From: Proteobacteria bacterium ST_bin14
Lineage (GTDB): Bacteria > Pseudomonadota > Alphaproteobacteria > Sphingomonadales > Sphingomonadaceae
Assembly (NCBI GenBank): GCA_002083655.1
Contig: MSXR01000005.1
Coordinates: 93,455-157,454 of the forward strand
Reading direction: 5' to 3'
Length of the DNA: 64,000 bases
Under the pieces are notes generated by a model. It saw nothing but the letters and a program-made list of their open reading frames with translations. It was not told the DNA's origin and did not search any database. Positions within the stretch are counted from its first letter, which is position 1; each line of letters opens with the position of its first letter. The translations under genes and the position numbers were made by a program. Positions 26,407-35,127 of the stretch are shown here, piece after piece.

Positions 26407-27797
26407 ATATGCAACGCCCGCCCATAAGCGCCCAGCACGCTTTCGTGCATCATCTCACTGAGCGTCGGGTGCGGGAACACGCTTTCCATGAAATCCGCTT
26501 CGACCAGCTCTGCAGTTTTGCCAATCGTATAACCCTGAATCAGCTCAGTCACTTCCGCGCCGATCATGTGTGCGCCCAGCAATTCGCCGGTTTTGGCGTC
26601 GAACACGGTTTTTACAAAACCTTCGGCCTCGCCCAGCGCAATCGCCTTGCCGTTACCGATGAAGGGGAAGTTGCCAACCTTCACCTCATACCCCGCCGCC
26701 TTCGCTTTTGCCTCGGTCAGCCCCACGCTGGCGATTTGTGGGTGGCAGTAAGTGCAGCCGGGGATGTTCAGCGGGTCCATCGCGTGCGGGTGGTTGCCCG
26801 CAATCGCCTCTGCCGCGATCACACCTTCATGGCTTGCCTTGTGCGCGAGCCAGGGCGGCGCGGTGATGTCCCCAATCGCATACAGGCCGGGCACATTGGT
26901 GCGGCACATCGCATCGGTTTTCAGGAAACCCCGGTCGGTCGCAACGCCCAGCGCGTCCAGGCCGATATTTTCGGTGTTAGGGACGATGCCGATGGCGACG
27001 ATGCAATGGCTGAACTCGCTGGTCGCAACTTTGCCGTCGCTCCCCTTGATGGCAGCGGTGACGCCAGTCGCGGTTGCCTTCAAGCTCTCAACGCCGGCAC
27101 TGGTCATGATCGTCATGCCCTGCTTCTTCAGCGCCTTTTCCAGGAACGCAGAGACATCAGCGTCCTCCACCGGCACCACCCGGTCGAGCATCTCCACCAC
27201 CGTCACCTCAGCACCCATATCATTATAGAAACTGGCGAATTCGATGCCAATCGCGCCGGAGCCGATGACCAGCAACTTGGTGGGCATTTCGGGCGGCACC
27301 ATCGCATGGCGATAGGTCCAGATGCGCTCCCCGTCAGCAGGCGCAAACGGCAGGTCGCGCGCCCGTGCGCCAGTGGCGAGGATGATGTTTTTCCCGCTCA
27401 GCACGTCTGACTTGCCGTCTTTCGTCACGGTGATCTGGTTGGCAGCGGTCAGCGTGCCATCGCCCATGAACACAGTGATTTTGTTCTTCTTCATCAGGTG
27501 GGTGACGCCCTGATTGAGCTGTTTGGCCACCCCGCGAGACCGTTTTACCACCGCGGCGATATCCGCGCTGATCCCATCAGCAACCAGTCCGTAATCCTTG
27601 GCGTGCTGCATATAATGATAGATCTCGGCGGAGCGCAGCAGCGCCTTGGTCGGGATGCACCCCCAGTTCAGGCAAATGCCACCGAGCAGCTCACGCTCGA
27701 CAATCGCGACCTTCAGGCCAAGCTGGCTCGCGCGGATGGCGGCGACATAGCCGCCCGGGCCGGATCCGAGAACGATGAGATCAAAAGGGTCAGCCAC
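26403..27797 (-). CDS. lpdA: Dihydrolipoyl dehydrogenase (E3)
   Basis: E3 reoxidises dihydrolipoamide of 2-oxoacid dehydrogenase complexes with FAD and NAD+. The 464-residue protein has the FAD site GSGPGGYVAA, the redox disulfide Cys42/Cys47 in GGICLNWGCIPTK, the NAD site VIGSGAIGIEFAS and the C-terminal active His443-Glu448 (HPTLSE). It starts with GTG behind AGGAG. It is in one run with pdhC, so it probably serves pyruvate dehydrogenase. Confidence 0.96.
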   Translation of the reverse strand: MADPFDLIVLGSGPGGYVAAIRASQLGLKVAIVERELLGGICLNWGCIPTKALLRSAEIYHYMQHAKDYGLVADGISADIAAVVKRSRGVAKQLNQGVTHLMKKNKITVFMGDGTLTAANQITVTKDGKSDVLSGKNIILATGARARDLPFAPADGERIWTYRHAMVPPEMPTKLLVIGSGAIGIEFASFYNDMGAEVTVVEMLDRVVPVEDADVSAFLEKALKKQGMTIMTSAGVESLKATATGVTAAIKGSDGKVATSEFSHCIVAIGIVPNTENIGLDALGVATDRGFLKTDAMCRTNVPGLYAIGDITAPPWLAHKASHEGVIAAEAIAGNHPHAMDPLNIPGCTYCHPQIASVGLTEAKAKAAGYEVKVGNFPFIGNGKAIALGEAEGFVKTVFDAKTGELLGAHMIGAEVTELIQGYTIGKTAELVEADFMESVFPHPTLSEMMHESVLGAYGRALHI

Positions 27798-27839
27798 GCG
27801 AATCTCCTGGGGCGGGAGGAAAAAGGGAAAACAACAGCG

Positions 27840-28229
27840 TCAGACGAGAGGGCCATCAACCGGGCGGGGCCTGCCATCCGGCCCCATCGATACGAGCGTG
27901 AACTGGCCGCGCGCAGCGCGCTCGGTGTCGTCGCTGTGGCGATCACGCCGCCAGCATTCAACCGCAACCGTCATCGAAGTTCGCCCTGTAGCGACGATGT
28001 CGGCATAGAAGCTAACCTCATCACCAATCGTGACCGGCGCGGTAAAGCTGAACCCGTCGGCAGCGACGACGGGAGCCTGACCCCGGCAGCGCTGCGACGC
28101 GACCGATCCCGCCGCAAGCGCCATCTGCCCCATCAGCCAGCCGACGAAGATCGACCCATAAGGATTGGCATCCGCTGCCATCGCGGTAGAGCGGATCGCC
28201 GGTACGCGGTTGAAAGGCTGATCAGTCAT
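27840..28229 (-). CDS. Acyl-CoA thioesterase, hot-dog fold (YciA-like)
   Basis: The 129-residue protein has the typical AMAADANPYGSIFVGWLMGQMALAA segment (hot-dog helix with conserved Asn/Gly) and GDEVSFYADIVATGRTSMTVAVE. Such enzymes hydrolyse acyl-CoA thioesters. The ATG at 28229 overlaps the stop of the preceding gene by eight bases, which supports this start over an in-frame one 41 codons upstream. It lies between an F420-reductase-like gene and lpdA. Confidence 0.85.
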   Translation of the reverse strand: MTDQPFNRVPAIRSTAMAADANPYGSIFVGWLMGQMALAAGSVASQRCRGQAPVVAADGFSFTAPVTIGDEVSFYADIVATGRTSMTVAVECWRRDRHSDDTERAARGQFTLVSMGPDGRPRPVDGPLV

Positions 28230-28845
28230 TACTGTCGACGAGCGCCCAGCCCGATGTCGGTGCCAGTCCATGGCCAAACGCCTGCGCGATCCAAAGCCGC
28301 GCCATCCCTTCCAGTTCGCGTGACCAATCGAGAGGACCGGCATCGCGCGCATCGAAGCCGATATCGCGCAGCAGCTGCATCACCGTCGCTTTGGCCGCTG
28401 GATCGTCGGCCGCCACGAATTGCAGCGGCTTGATTGATTGCGCGCGGGCGTTCGCCATCACGGCTGAGCCGACCTGGTTCAGCGCCTTTACCACGATCGC
28501 ATCGGTCTTGGCCTGCAGCAACCGGGCTGCCGATTGATCGGACGCAATGAGGGGCGCCAGGTTGTTCATAAAATCATAGGGGTTGATCGGATCGATCAGA
28601 ATCTTGCCCGTGATCGGCCCCATCGCCGTCAGCGCGCCATCGACGGCGTCCCAACCGATCGCGAGGATGATGACGTCCGCCCAGGCAGCAGCATCGGCAG
28701 TTGAACGCCGCGCCACGCCGTCACTACCCGCATATTTTGGATCGTCGGGATTGCGCACGCCATAGACCACCTCGTGCCCCGCCGCGGCGATATTGGGGGC
28801 AATCGCCCCGCCCACGCGGCCCGTGCCGATCACTGCGATTTTCAT
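28222..28845 (-). CDS. NADPH-dependent F420 reductase-like oxidoreductase
   Basis: The 207-residue protein has the dinucleotide-binding start MKIAVIGTGRVGGAIAPNIAAAGHEVVYGVRNP and the F420-reductase/ferric-reductase-like layout (DVIILAIGWDAV, ILIDPINPYDF, ALNQVGSAVM). Sphingomonads are not known to me to use F420, so the true electron partner is open. It is coupled to the thioesterase gene by overlap. Confidence 0.8.
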   Translation of the reverse strand: MKIAVIGTGRVGGAIAPNIAAAGHEVVYGVRNPDDPKYAGSDGVARRSTADAAAWADVIILAIGWDAVDGALTAMGPITGKILIDPINPYDFMNNLAPLIASDQSAARLLQAKTDAIVVKALNQVGSAVMANARAQSIKPLQFVAADDPAAKATVMQLLRDIGFDARDAGPLDWSRELEGMARLWIAQAFGHGLAPTSGWALVDSND

Positions 28846-28860
28846 GTGCCGAACTCCTGC

Positions 28861-29103
28861 CTATTTGGGGCGCGTTGCCTTCATCGAGTGTGCCTTTTCC
28901 GCCGCCGCATCGGACGCCCGATCGGCCATCCAGGCTTCGCGCATCTGGGGATATCCCATCCCGATAATGAACGCGATTGCGACATAATCGATGATCCAAA
29001 TCTCGGCGCGCGCGAGCGGCACGGCCCAGGCAGCCCCCGTCGCCATCACGATTGAGGTCGCAATGCCAAGCGCGACATACATCAGCTCCGTGGCGAACCG
29101 CAT
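28861..29103 (-). CDS. Small two-helix membrane protein of unknown function
   Basis: The 80-residue protein has two hydrophobic segments (MRFATELMYVALGIATSIVMATGAAWA and WIIDYVAIAFIIGMGY) and a polar, charged C-terminus. The second of two consecutive ATGs has the better AAGGAA spacing. It lies 9 bases after pdhC and before the F420-reductase-like gene. I do not recognise its family. Confidence 0.65.
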   Translation of the reverse strand: MRFATELMYVALGIATSIVMATGAAWAVPLARAEIWIIDYVAIAFIIGMGYPQMREAWMADRASDAAAEKAHSMKATRPK

Positions 29104-29112
29104 CATTGTTCC

Positions 29113-30435
29113 TTACGCCAGCAGGCCGAGCGGATTTTCGATCAGCGCCTTCAGCGCCTGCATCAACTGCGCACCATCTGCGCCGTCAATCGCGCGGTGA
29201 TCAAAACTGCCGGTAACCGACATAACCGTCGCAATGCCCAACGCGCCGTCGATCACATAAGGCCGCTGCTCACCCGCGCCGACCGCCAATATCATGCCCT
29301 GGGGCGGGTTAATAACGGCATCAAACGCCTTGATACCAAACATCCCCATGTTGGAAATGGACGCGGTGCCGCCCTGATATTCGGCGGGTTGCAGCTTGCC
29401 ATCCTTCGCGCGAGCGGCGAGATCCTTCATCTCGGTGGCGATGGCCGACATGCTCTTGTTCGCTGCATCCTTGATGATCGGCGTGATCAGCCCACCGGGG
29501 ATCGACACTGCCACCGCAATATCAGCGCGGGAGTAGCTAACCAGCTGATCGCCCAGAAAAGTGACATTGCACTTCGGCACCTGAATGAGCGCGGCACCCA
29601 GCGCCTTGATCAGAAGATCATTGACCGACAGCTTCACCCCACGCGGTTCCAGCGCCTTGTTCAGCTCACCGCGCAGTTTCAGCAGCGCATCCAGCCGGAT
29701 GTCGACCGTCAAATAGATATGCGGGATCGTCGACTTCGCCTCGGTCAGCCGCCGGGCGATGGTTTTGCGCATGTTCGACAGCTTATCGATCTGGTGAGGG
29801 ATGGTATCATCCCATGCAACCGGTGAAACCGCACGCGGGGCTTCAACTGATATCGGGGTTGATATCGCACCGGGTGCCGGGGCGGCAGCCGGTGCTGCGC
29901 CGGGCGCGGTTGCCCCTGCCCCTACTCCTGCCCCTGCGGCGTCGACATCCGCCTTGATGATCCGCCCATTGGGGCCGGTGCCGGTGAGCGTGGCAAGGTC
30001 AACGCTTTTTGCCGCGGCAATGCGCCGGGCCAGCGGGCTGGCCTTGATGCGGTCACCCGTCATGCCCGGTACAGCTGCGGCAGCCACCGGGGCGGCGGCC
30101 AGAGCTGGGGCTGGTGCTGGTGCTGGTGGTGCCGCTACGGCGACCATTGGTGTAGCCGACTTGGGCGCAACCCCCTTAGGGGCGGCAGCCTCGCCTTCCT
30201 GCATCAGGATGGCGATCACGGTGCCGACTTTCACGTTATCTGTACCCTCAGCGACCAAAATCTCTGAAATCACCCCTTCATCGACTGCTTCAAACTCCAT
30301 CGTTGCCTTGTCGGTTTCGATTTCGGCCATCAGATCACCAGATGCCACGGTATCACCCGCTTTAATCAGCCATTTGGCCAGCGTGCCTTCTTCCATCGTT
30401 GGCGACAGGGCGGGCATTTTGATCTCGATCGGCAT
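29113..30435 (-). CDS. pdhC: Pyruvate dehydrogenase E2, dihydrolipoamide acetyltransferase
   Basis: E2 transfers the acetyl group from lipoamide to CoA and forms the core of the complex. The 440-residue protein has one lipoyl domain with Lys43 in ETDKATMEFE, a Pro/Ala linker, a peripheral-subunit-binding domain (IKASPLARRIAAAKSVDL, about residues 130-165), a second Ala/Pro-rich linker and a catalytic domain with His413 and Asp417 in FDHRAIDGADGAQ. E1 genes are not in this window. The run continues to lpdA. Confidence 0.95.
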   Translation of the reverse strand: MPIEIKMPALSPTMEEGTLAKWLIKAGDTVASGDLMAEIETDKATMEFEAVDEGVISEILVAEGTDNVKVGTVIAILMQEGEAAAPKGVAPKSATPMVAVAAPPAPAPAPALAAAPVAAAAVPGMTGDRIKASPLARRIAAAKSVDLATLTGTGPNGRIIKADVDAAGAGVGAGATAPGAAPAAAPAPGAISTPISVEAPRAVSPVAWDDTIPHQIDKLSNMRKTIARRLTEAKSTIPHIYLTVDIRLDALLKLRGELNKALEPRGVKLSVNDLLIKALGAALIQVPKCNVTFLGDQLVSYSRADIAVAVSIPGGLITPIIKDAANKSMSAIATEMKDLAARAKDGKLQPAEYQGGTASISNMGMFGIKAFDAVINPPQGMILAVGAGEQRPYVIDGALGIATVMSVTGSFDHRAIDGADGAQLMQALKALIENPLGLLA

Positions 30436-30585
30436 GAAAAGCGCGTCCTTGCACGAGTCCTGGGGGTGCGCGTTTCCTTCGACATCCTAGCCGCGCGGTC
30501 AAGTCCAACTGAAACACAAGCGTGACTTGCACAGCTTGCCTATCGGGCGCACCTATTCGACCAACGATAAATCAGGAGGGCGGCG

Positions 30586-31041
30586 ATGCGGATCTATCTG
30601 GTGGTCATCGACGAAAGCCGGGAGGCGGAAACAGCGCTCCGGTTTGCCGCACGCCGTGCGGTGAAAACCGGCGGTGGGGTCGAGATTCTGGCGCTTGTTC
30701 CCCCCGCAGAATTTGTCCCCTGGGGCGGCGTGCAGGCAACAATTGAGGAGGAAGCGCGCCAACACGCCGAAGCGCTGGTCGCCGCTGCCGCTGGCACGTT
30801 GATTGCCGAATCCGGGTTGAAACCAATCATCACCGTGCGCCAGGGCGATGCCCATAAAATTATACGAGAGGTGATTGCGGGCAACGCCGAAATTGCCGCC
30901 CTTGTGCTCGCCGCCGCTGCCACCGGCGCGCCCGGCCCGTTGATCAGCCATTTCGCGGGATCAGAAGCAGGTGCGCTACCCATCCCGCTGATGATCATCC
31001 CAGGTGGCTTGAGCACCGAAGCGATCGACCGGTTGAGTTGA
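30586..31041 (+). CDS. Universal stress protein (UspA-like)
   Basis: The 151-residue protein has the UspA start MRIYLVVIDESREAETALRFAARRAV and the C-terminal ALVLAAAATGAPGPLISHF...PIPLMIIPGG, which follows the usual nucleotide-loop position though not perfectly. It has a good GGAGG ribosome-binding site. It is divergent from pdhC across 150 bases and upstream of a secreted M28 peptidase. Confidence 0.88.
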   Translation: MRIYLVVIDESREAETALRFAARRAVKTGGGVEILALVPPAEFVPWGGVQATIEEEARQHAEALVAAAAGTLIAESGLKPIITVRQGDAHKIIREVIAGNAEIAALVLAAAATGAPGPLISHFAGSEAGALPIPLMIIPGGLSTEAIDRLS

Positions 31042-31094
31042 CCCCGGCATTAAGGGCACTTGATCCGGCGCCCACCGCGCGCCACGATGCGGGA

Positions 31095-32393
31095 ATGAAC
31101 CAGAAATTGCTCGCCACCGCTGCGCTCACCCTTGCTATATGCACCCCCGCGCTTGCCGCCGATAAGCCCGATCCGGTTCGGTTGAAGGCAACGGTTGAAA
31201 AGCTCGTTTCGTTTGGCACGCGCAACACATTGTCGTCACCGACTGATCCGGTGCGCGGCATTGGCGCTGCGCGGGCTTGGGCGGCAGATGAGCTGGACAA
31301 GCTGGGGGAGGCTTGCCGATGTATGCAGGTGCAGCGCATCGGCCGCACCTTCACCGGGCCGCGCGCGCCCAACGGCGTTGAGGTGATCGACGTGCTGGGT
31401 GTGCAATGGGGGCGCGATAAGAACCGCGTCGTCATCGTCGGCGCGCATATCGACAGCCGGGGCAGCGACACGCTGGACGTTACCAAGGACGCCCCCGGCG
31501 CGAATGACGACGGATCAGGCGTCGCGCTGGTGATGGAGGCTGCGCGCATTCTGTCCAAGGAAAGCTTCGAGGCGACCATTGTCTATGCGATTTTCTCCGG
31601 TGAGGAGCAGGGGTTGTGGGGCGGCACATTGCTGGCCGAAACCGCAAAGGAACGCGGCTGGGAAGTCTCCGCGATGCTCAACAATGATATCGTCGGCAAC
31701 ACCATGGGCCAAAACGGCATCCGCGTCGCAGACCGGGTCCGCGTGTTTTCCGAAGGGATTCGCGCATCGGAGGAATTGAAGGATCAACTCGCCCGGCGCG
31801 GCAATGGCGGCGAGGATGATGGCCCCAGCCGCGCGCTGGCCAAGGCGATTGATGGCATTGCAGGCACTATCCCCGGCGGTCTGGACGTGTTCATGGATCG
31901 CCGCCCGGACCGGTTTGGGCGCGGCGGTGATCACGAGCCTTTCTTGAAGCTCGGCTATCCCGCTGTGCGCTTTTCCGTCGGCGCCGAAAACTGGACGCAG
32001 CAGCATCAGGATCTGCGCACCGAAAACGGCATCGTCTACGGCGACACCATCGACAAGATGGACTTCCCCTATCTGGCAAAGGTAACCGCGATCAACATCG
32101 CCGCCATCCGCCGCTTCGCCAGCGCCCCCGCTGCGCCAAAGACCGTCGCGATCAGCGGAGCAATTTCTTTCGATACCAAGGTTTCATGGCAAGCTGTGCC
32201 TGGCGCCACCGGCTACCGCGTGTACTGGCGCCGCACCGACACTGATCGCTGGACCGGAAAACGCGACGTGACCGACACGAATGTGACATTGGTCAACACG
32301 TCAATCGACGATCATTTGTTTGCGGTGGCGGCAATCAGCGCGTCAGGCGCCGAAAGCATCGCGACACTGGGGGCCGCGCCGCCGCGACAATAA
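31095..32393 (+). CDS. Secreted M28-family metallopeptidase with C-terminal FN3-like domain
   Basis: The 432-residue protein starts with a signal peptide (MNQKLLATAALTLAICTPALA). The zinc ligands of M28 aminopeptidases are visible: VGAHIDS, GANDDGSG, FSGEEQGLWG with the catalytic Glu pair, NNDIVGN and GGDHEPFLKLG. The last ~90 residues (KTVAISGAISFDTKVSWQAVPGATGYRVYWRR) look like a fibronectin type III fold. The in-frame start at 31038 would add 19 non-signal residues; the ATG at 31095 is preferred. Confidence 0.9.
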   Translation: MNQKLLATAALTLAICTPALAADKPDPVRLKATVEKLVSFGTRNTLSSPTDPVRGIGAARAWAADELDKLGEACRCMQVQRIGRTFTGPRAPNGVEVIDVLGVQWGRDKNRVVIVGAHIDSRGSDTLDVTKDAPGANDDGSGVALVMEAARILSKESFEATIVYAIFSGEEQGLWGGTLLAETAKERGWEVSAMLNNDIVGNTMGQNGIRVADRVRVFSEGIRASEELKDQLARRGNGGEDDGPSRALAKAIDGIAGTIPGGLDVFMDRRPDRFGRGGDHEPFLKLGYPAVRFSVGAENWTQQHQDLRTENGIVYGDTIDKMDFPYLAKVTAINIAAIRRFASAPAAPKTVAISGAISFDTKVSWQAVPGATGYRVYWRRTDTDRWTGKRDVTDTNVTLVNTSIDDHLFAVAAISASGAESIATLGAAPPRQ

Positions 32394-32431
32394 TCTCACC
32401 CGCCCCTCAGCCTGCGCAAGCCTCGATGACA

Positions 32432-32452
32432 AAAGCCCGGAAAAGTGGCTTT
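32432..32452. terminator. Weak bidirectional hairpin between convergent genes
   Basis: AAAGCC (32432-32437) and GGCTTT (32447-32452) form a six-base stem between the convergent M28 and RcnB-like genes. A short T run follows on minus. It could terminate weakly, mainly for the RcnB-like gene. Confidence 0.35.
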
Positions 32453-32473
32453 CGCGCAATCTAAGTTACGCCC

Positions 32474-33439
32474 TCACCGGCAGCAGTTGCACCCGCAACG
32501 CGGCTTGGGCTTCCACTTGCGCGCCGGCTTGCGGTACACGCGCCGGACGGGCGCGCGGTAGACGGTTTCCTCGATATATTCGGTCACTGTTGTGGTGATG
32601 ACGGGGGCCTGTTGTACCGTAATCGTCGTCGTGACACCCCCTGGGTAGTAATAGCCGCTGCCTGCCGACCATGTCTGGGTATAGCCCTGCGGATACAGCG
32701 GCTGGATCACCGCGCCTGCCTGGACTGGCGGTTGCGGCAGATAGCGCCCACTTTGCCGCCCCTGCTGATAACCGCGCTGGCCGTTCACCTCGTAACTGCC
32801 CTGATACTCGCCCTGATAGCCCCCCTGATAGCCAATGCCCGGTGCGGCATAGGGAGCGCCGTAGCCGGGCTGATTATCGGCATAATAGCCGCCGTCGCCA
32901 TACTCATCGGCGGCGTCGTCCCAGCCAATGCCCTGCACACTGTCGTAAACGCGGCCACCGCCGTCGATCAGGACGGCATCGTCATAGTAACGCGACCAGC
33001 GATAGCCGCGAGGCGGCGGGGCCAGCCCGTAATCTGCGAAATTGCCGATGAAAAAGCTGGGCGCGAACCAGTAGCGCGGCAGGGCAAAGCCACGCCCGGG
33101 GCGACGATAGGCGTTCCAACCGCCGGGTGCCTGCATGCCGCCAATCCACCGACCGCCAACGCGCCCGCCCCAACGTTGGCCCTGGATGCGCTGGCCCTGA
33201 ATTCTTTGGCCCTGAAGTGATTGGCCCTGATTAGCTTGGACCTGAGTAGCTTGGACCTGCGTAGATTGGACCTGAGCAGGTTGGCCGCCGAGCACCATTG
33301 GCGGACCACCTTCTGGCCCCATTGGCGGTACCGCGATTTGCGGCGCGATCATGCGGCCCCGCTCGAGTCGCTGGGCATCGGCGGTGCCGACAAGCGACAT
33401 CGCCAGAACGGCAAATGACGCGATTACGGGGGTGCGCAT
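32474..33439 (-). CDS. RcnB-family secreted protein with Q-rich pentapeptide repeats
   Basis: The 321-residue protein has a signal peptide (MRTPVIASFAVLAMSLVGTADA), then seven Q-rich five-residue repeats (xxQVQ to xxQGQ), then an RcnB-like core: LPRYWFAP, ADYGLAPPPRGYRWSRYYDDAVLID and VYDSVQGIGW. RcnB proteins are periplasmic and linked to nickel/cobalt homeostasis in E. coli. A long Tyr/Gly/Gln-rich region follows, ending in a Lys/Arg/Cys tail (PKPRCGCNCCR). The start at 33439 is chosen for the signal peptide; the reading frame extends 35 codons upstream. Confidence 0.75.
   Translation of the reverse strand: MRTPVIASFAVLAMSLVGTADAQRLERGRMIAPQIAVPPMGPEGGPPMVLGGQPAQVQSTQVQATQVQANQGQSLQGQRIQGQRIQGQRWGGRVGGRWIGGMQAPGGWNAYRRPGRGFALPRYWFAPSFFIGNFADYGLAPPPRGYRWSRYYDDAVLIDGGGRVYDSVQGIGWDDAADEYGDGGYYADNQPGYGAPYAAPGIGYQGGYQGEYQGSYEVNGQRGYQQGRQSGRYLPQPPVQAGAVIQPLYPQGYTQTWSAGSGYYYPGGVTTTITVQQAPVITTTVTEYIEETVYRAPVRRVYRKPARKWKPKPRCGCNCCR
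33176..33280 (-). repeat. 15-bp tandem repeat inside the RcnB-like gene
   Basis: Seven in-frame units of 15 bases share TTGGCCCTGA or TTGGACCTGA at their head (read on plus) with a variable last five bases. They encode the pentapeptides PAQVQ, STQVQ, ATQVQ, ANQGQ, SLQGQ, RIQGQ and RIQGQ. Because the unit is a multiple of three, copy-number changes would keep the frame. Confidence 0.85.
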
Positions 33440-33565
33440 GGTTAACTCTCCAAAGGCCGTGCGAAGAGCGGTGGCAACGGCCAAATTCTTAACGTTGCTG
33501 TTACCATTTTTGGCGGATTTCAGCCACGGGAGAGCGAGTCCCACTTCGGGTCAGATGCCTTTGGT

Positions 33566-34045
33566 TTAGATACGGGCGGCAAGCATCCCGGCCAGCGCCT
33601 GTACCCCCACTGCATCAGCGGCATCGAACCGCCCGGCAATGGGGCTGTCGAGATCAAGCACCGCCAGCAGCACCCCGTCGCGCACGATCGGCACGACGAG
33701 TTCGGATCGGCTATCGGCATCGCAGGCGATATGACCGGGGAATTCATGGACATCGTCCACCACTTGCGTCGCGAGCGTTGCCGCCGCCGTGCCGCATACA
33801 CCCTTACCCACCGCAATGCGGATACAGGCGGGCTTGCCCTGAAACGGTCCCAGCACGAGCTCACCCCCCACCAGCCGATAAAAACCCGCCCAGTTCAGAT
33901 CGGGCAGATATTGCCACATCAGCGCCGCAGCATTGGCCATGTTGGCCACCGCATCGGGCTCATTGGCCGTCAGCGCATCAAGCGCCGATTCAAGATCGCG
34001 GTACAGCTCAGCCTTGGCGCTGGCATCGACGGTGAAGGCGTACAT
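33566..34045 (-). CDS. msrC: Free methionine-(R)-sulfoxide reductase (GAF domain)
   Basis: fRMsr reduces free methionine-R-sulfoxide with thioredoxin. The 159-residue GAF-domain protein has all three family cysteines: Cys74 in KPACIRI, Cys84 in GKGVCGTA and Cys108 in HIACDADS, with the spacing of the E. coli enzyme's Cys84/94/118. The start MYAFTVDASAKAELY at 34045 fits the family; the long upstream frame is not part of it. Confidence 0.93.
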   Translation of the reverse strand: MYAFTVDASAKAELYRDLESALDALTANEPDAVANMANAAALMWQYLPDLNWAGFYRLVGGELVLGPFQGKPACIRIAVGKGVCGTAAATLATQVVDDVHEFPGHIACDADSRSELVVPIVRDGVLLAVLDLDSPIAGRFDAADAVGVQALAGMLAARI

Positions 34046-34217
34046 GGGCAATCTTTCGCGATTGGGGATGGGGTGAAGGTGCGGTGGAGTTGGTGATCCC
34101 CTGCTGCTTAAGCAAGGCAGCGAAACGATCCTGTGCCGTCCCACGCGTTCTCGTCCGCTCGGCATGTGGTCGGGTGCCAAAAAAAGGCGATAACCCATTC
34201 GGCAATTCCGCAACCAC

Positions 34218-34254
34218 AAAAAAGCCCGCAGCTCCCTTCTCGGAAACTGCGGGC
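34218..34254 (-). terminator. Rho-independent terminator after ctrA
   Basis: On minus, GCCCGCAG (complement of 34247-34254) pairs with CTGCGGGC (complement of 34224-34231) and is followed by six Ts (34218-34223). It is about 30 bases after the ctrA stop. Confidence 0.88.
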
Positions 34255-34282
34255 TTTTCCCCCGTTGTTGGTATTGCCCGCG

Positions 34283-34984
34283 TTACGCGACGGCGGCTTC
34301 TTGCACCTCGTCCGGCTCGCGCAGCACATAGCCGCGGCCCCAGACGGTTTCGATGTAATTGTCGCCTTCACACGCCATGCTCAATTTCTTGCGCAGCTTG
34401 CAGATGAAGACGTCGATAATCTTGAGTTCGGGTTCGTCCATGCCGCCATACAGGTGGTTCAGGAACATTTCCTTGGTCAGGGTGGTGCCCTTGCGCAAGC
34501 TAAGCAGCTCTAGCATCGCATATTCCTTGCCGGTCAGGTGGACGCGGGCACCATCGACTTCGACGGTCTTGGCATCCAGGTTGACGGCGAGTTTGCCCGT
34601 GCGGATCACCGACTGCGAATGGCCCTTGGACCGGCGGACGACCGCATGAATGCGGGCGGTAAGTTCTTCGCGGTGGAATGGCTTGGTGACGTAATCGTCA
34701 GCACCAAAGCCGAACGAGCGGACCTTTGAGTCCATTTCGTTAATGCCGGAAAGGATGAGTACGGGCGTCTGCACCCTGGCGACGCGGAGCTTTTTCAGCA
34801 CGTCATAGCCGTGCATGTCGGGCAGGTTCAGGTCGAGCAGGATGATATCATAATCATACAGCTTGCCCAGATCGAGGCCCTCTTCGCCCAGGTCGGTGGT
34901 GTAAACGTTAAACCCTTCGGCCGACAGCATCAGCTCAATCGCCTTGGCGGTCGTGGGCTCGTCTTCGATCAGCAGTACGCGCAT
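34283..34984 (-). CDS. ctrA: Cell-cycle response regulator CtrA
   Basis: CtrA is the OmpR-type master regulator of the alphaproteobacterial cell cycle, motility and division. The 233-residue protein starts MRVLLIEDEPTTAKAIELML, with phospho-acceptor Asp51 in DIILLDLNLPD and the OmpR-like C-terminal domain (HLTGKEYAMLELLSLRKG, MDEPELKIIDVFICKLRKKL, ETVWGRGYVLREP). The ATG at 34984 is the family start; upstream in-frame residues are unrelated. A perfect CtrA box lies about 100 bases upstream, and a strong terminator follows. Confidence 0.97.
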   Translation of the reverse strand: MRVLLIEDEPTTAKAIELMLSAEGFNVYTTDLGEEGLDLGKLYDYDIILLDLNLPDMHGYDVLKKLRVARVQTPVLILSGINEMDSKVRSFGFGADDYVTKPFHREELTARIHAVVRRSKGHSQSVIRTGKLAVNLDAKTVEVDGARVHLTGKEYAMLELLSLRKGTTLTKEMFLNHLYGGMDEPELKIIDVFICKLRKKLSMACEGDNYIETVWGRGYVLREPDEVQEAAVA

Positions 34985-35080
34985 CTGGCAGTTCCCCTGT
35001 TCATTGCAGCCCCGGAACTTCCCCAATCGCCCGGCGCGTTCACGCACATTCCAATAACCTGATCAGTGATGAAGGTAAAA

Positions 35081-35097
35081 GGTTAATTTCAGATTAA
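35081..35097 (-). promoter_or_regulatory. CtrA-binding box upstream of ctrA
   Basis: On minus the sequence reads TTAA, seven bases, then TTAACC: an exact match to the Caulobacter CtrA consensus TTAA-N7-TTAACC. It is roughly 97-113 bases upstream of the ctrA start codon. CtrA autoregulation is established in Caulobacter; a conserved loop here is the natural inference. Confidence 0.8.
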
Positions 35098-35127
35098 TCG
35101 GCCTGACTCCACGAGTCGCGGGGACTC

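Noticed and set aside
26409..27410. 333-codon plus-strand open frame opposite lpdA
   Set aside because: It is the antisense shadow of lpdA, whose redox and NAD motifs are intact; no motif or ribosome-binding site supports it.
33176..33280. CRISPR-like array
   Set aside because: The units are 15 bases with no unique spacers and lie in frame inside a coding gene, so they are a minisatellite, not a CRISPR array.
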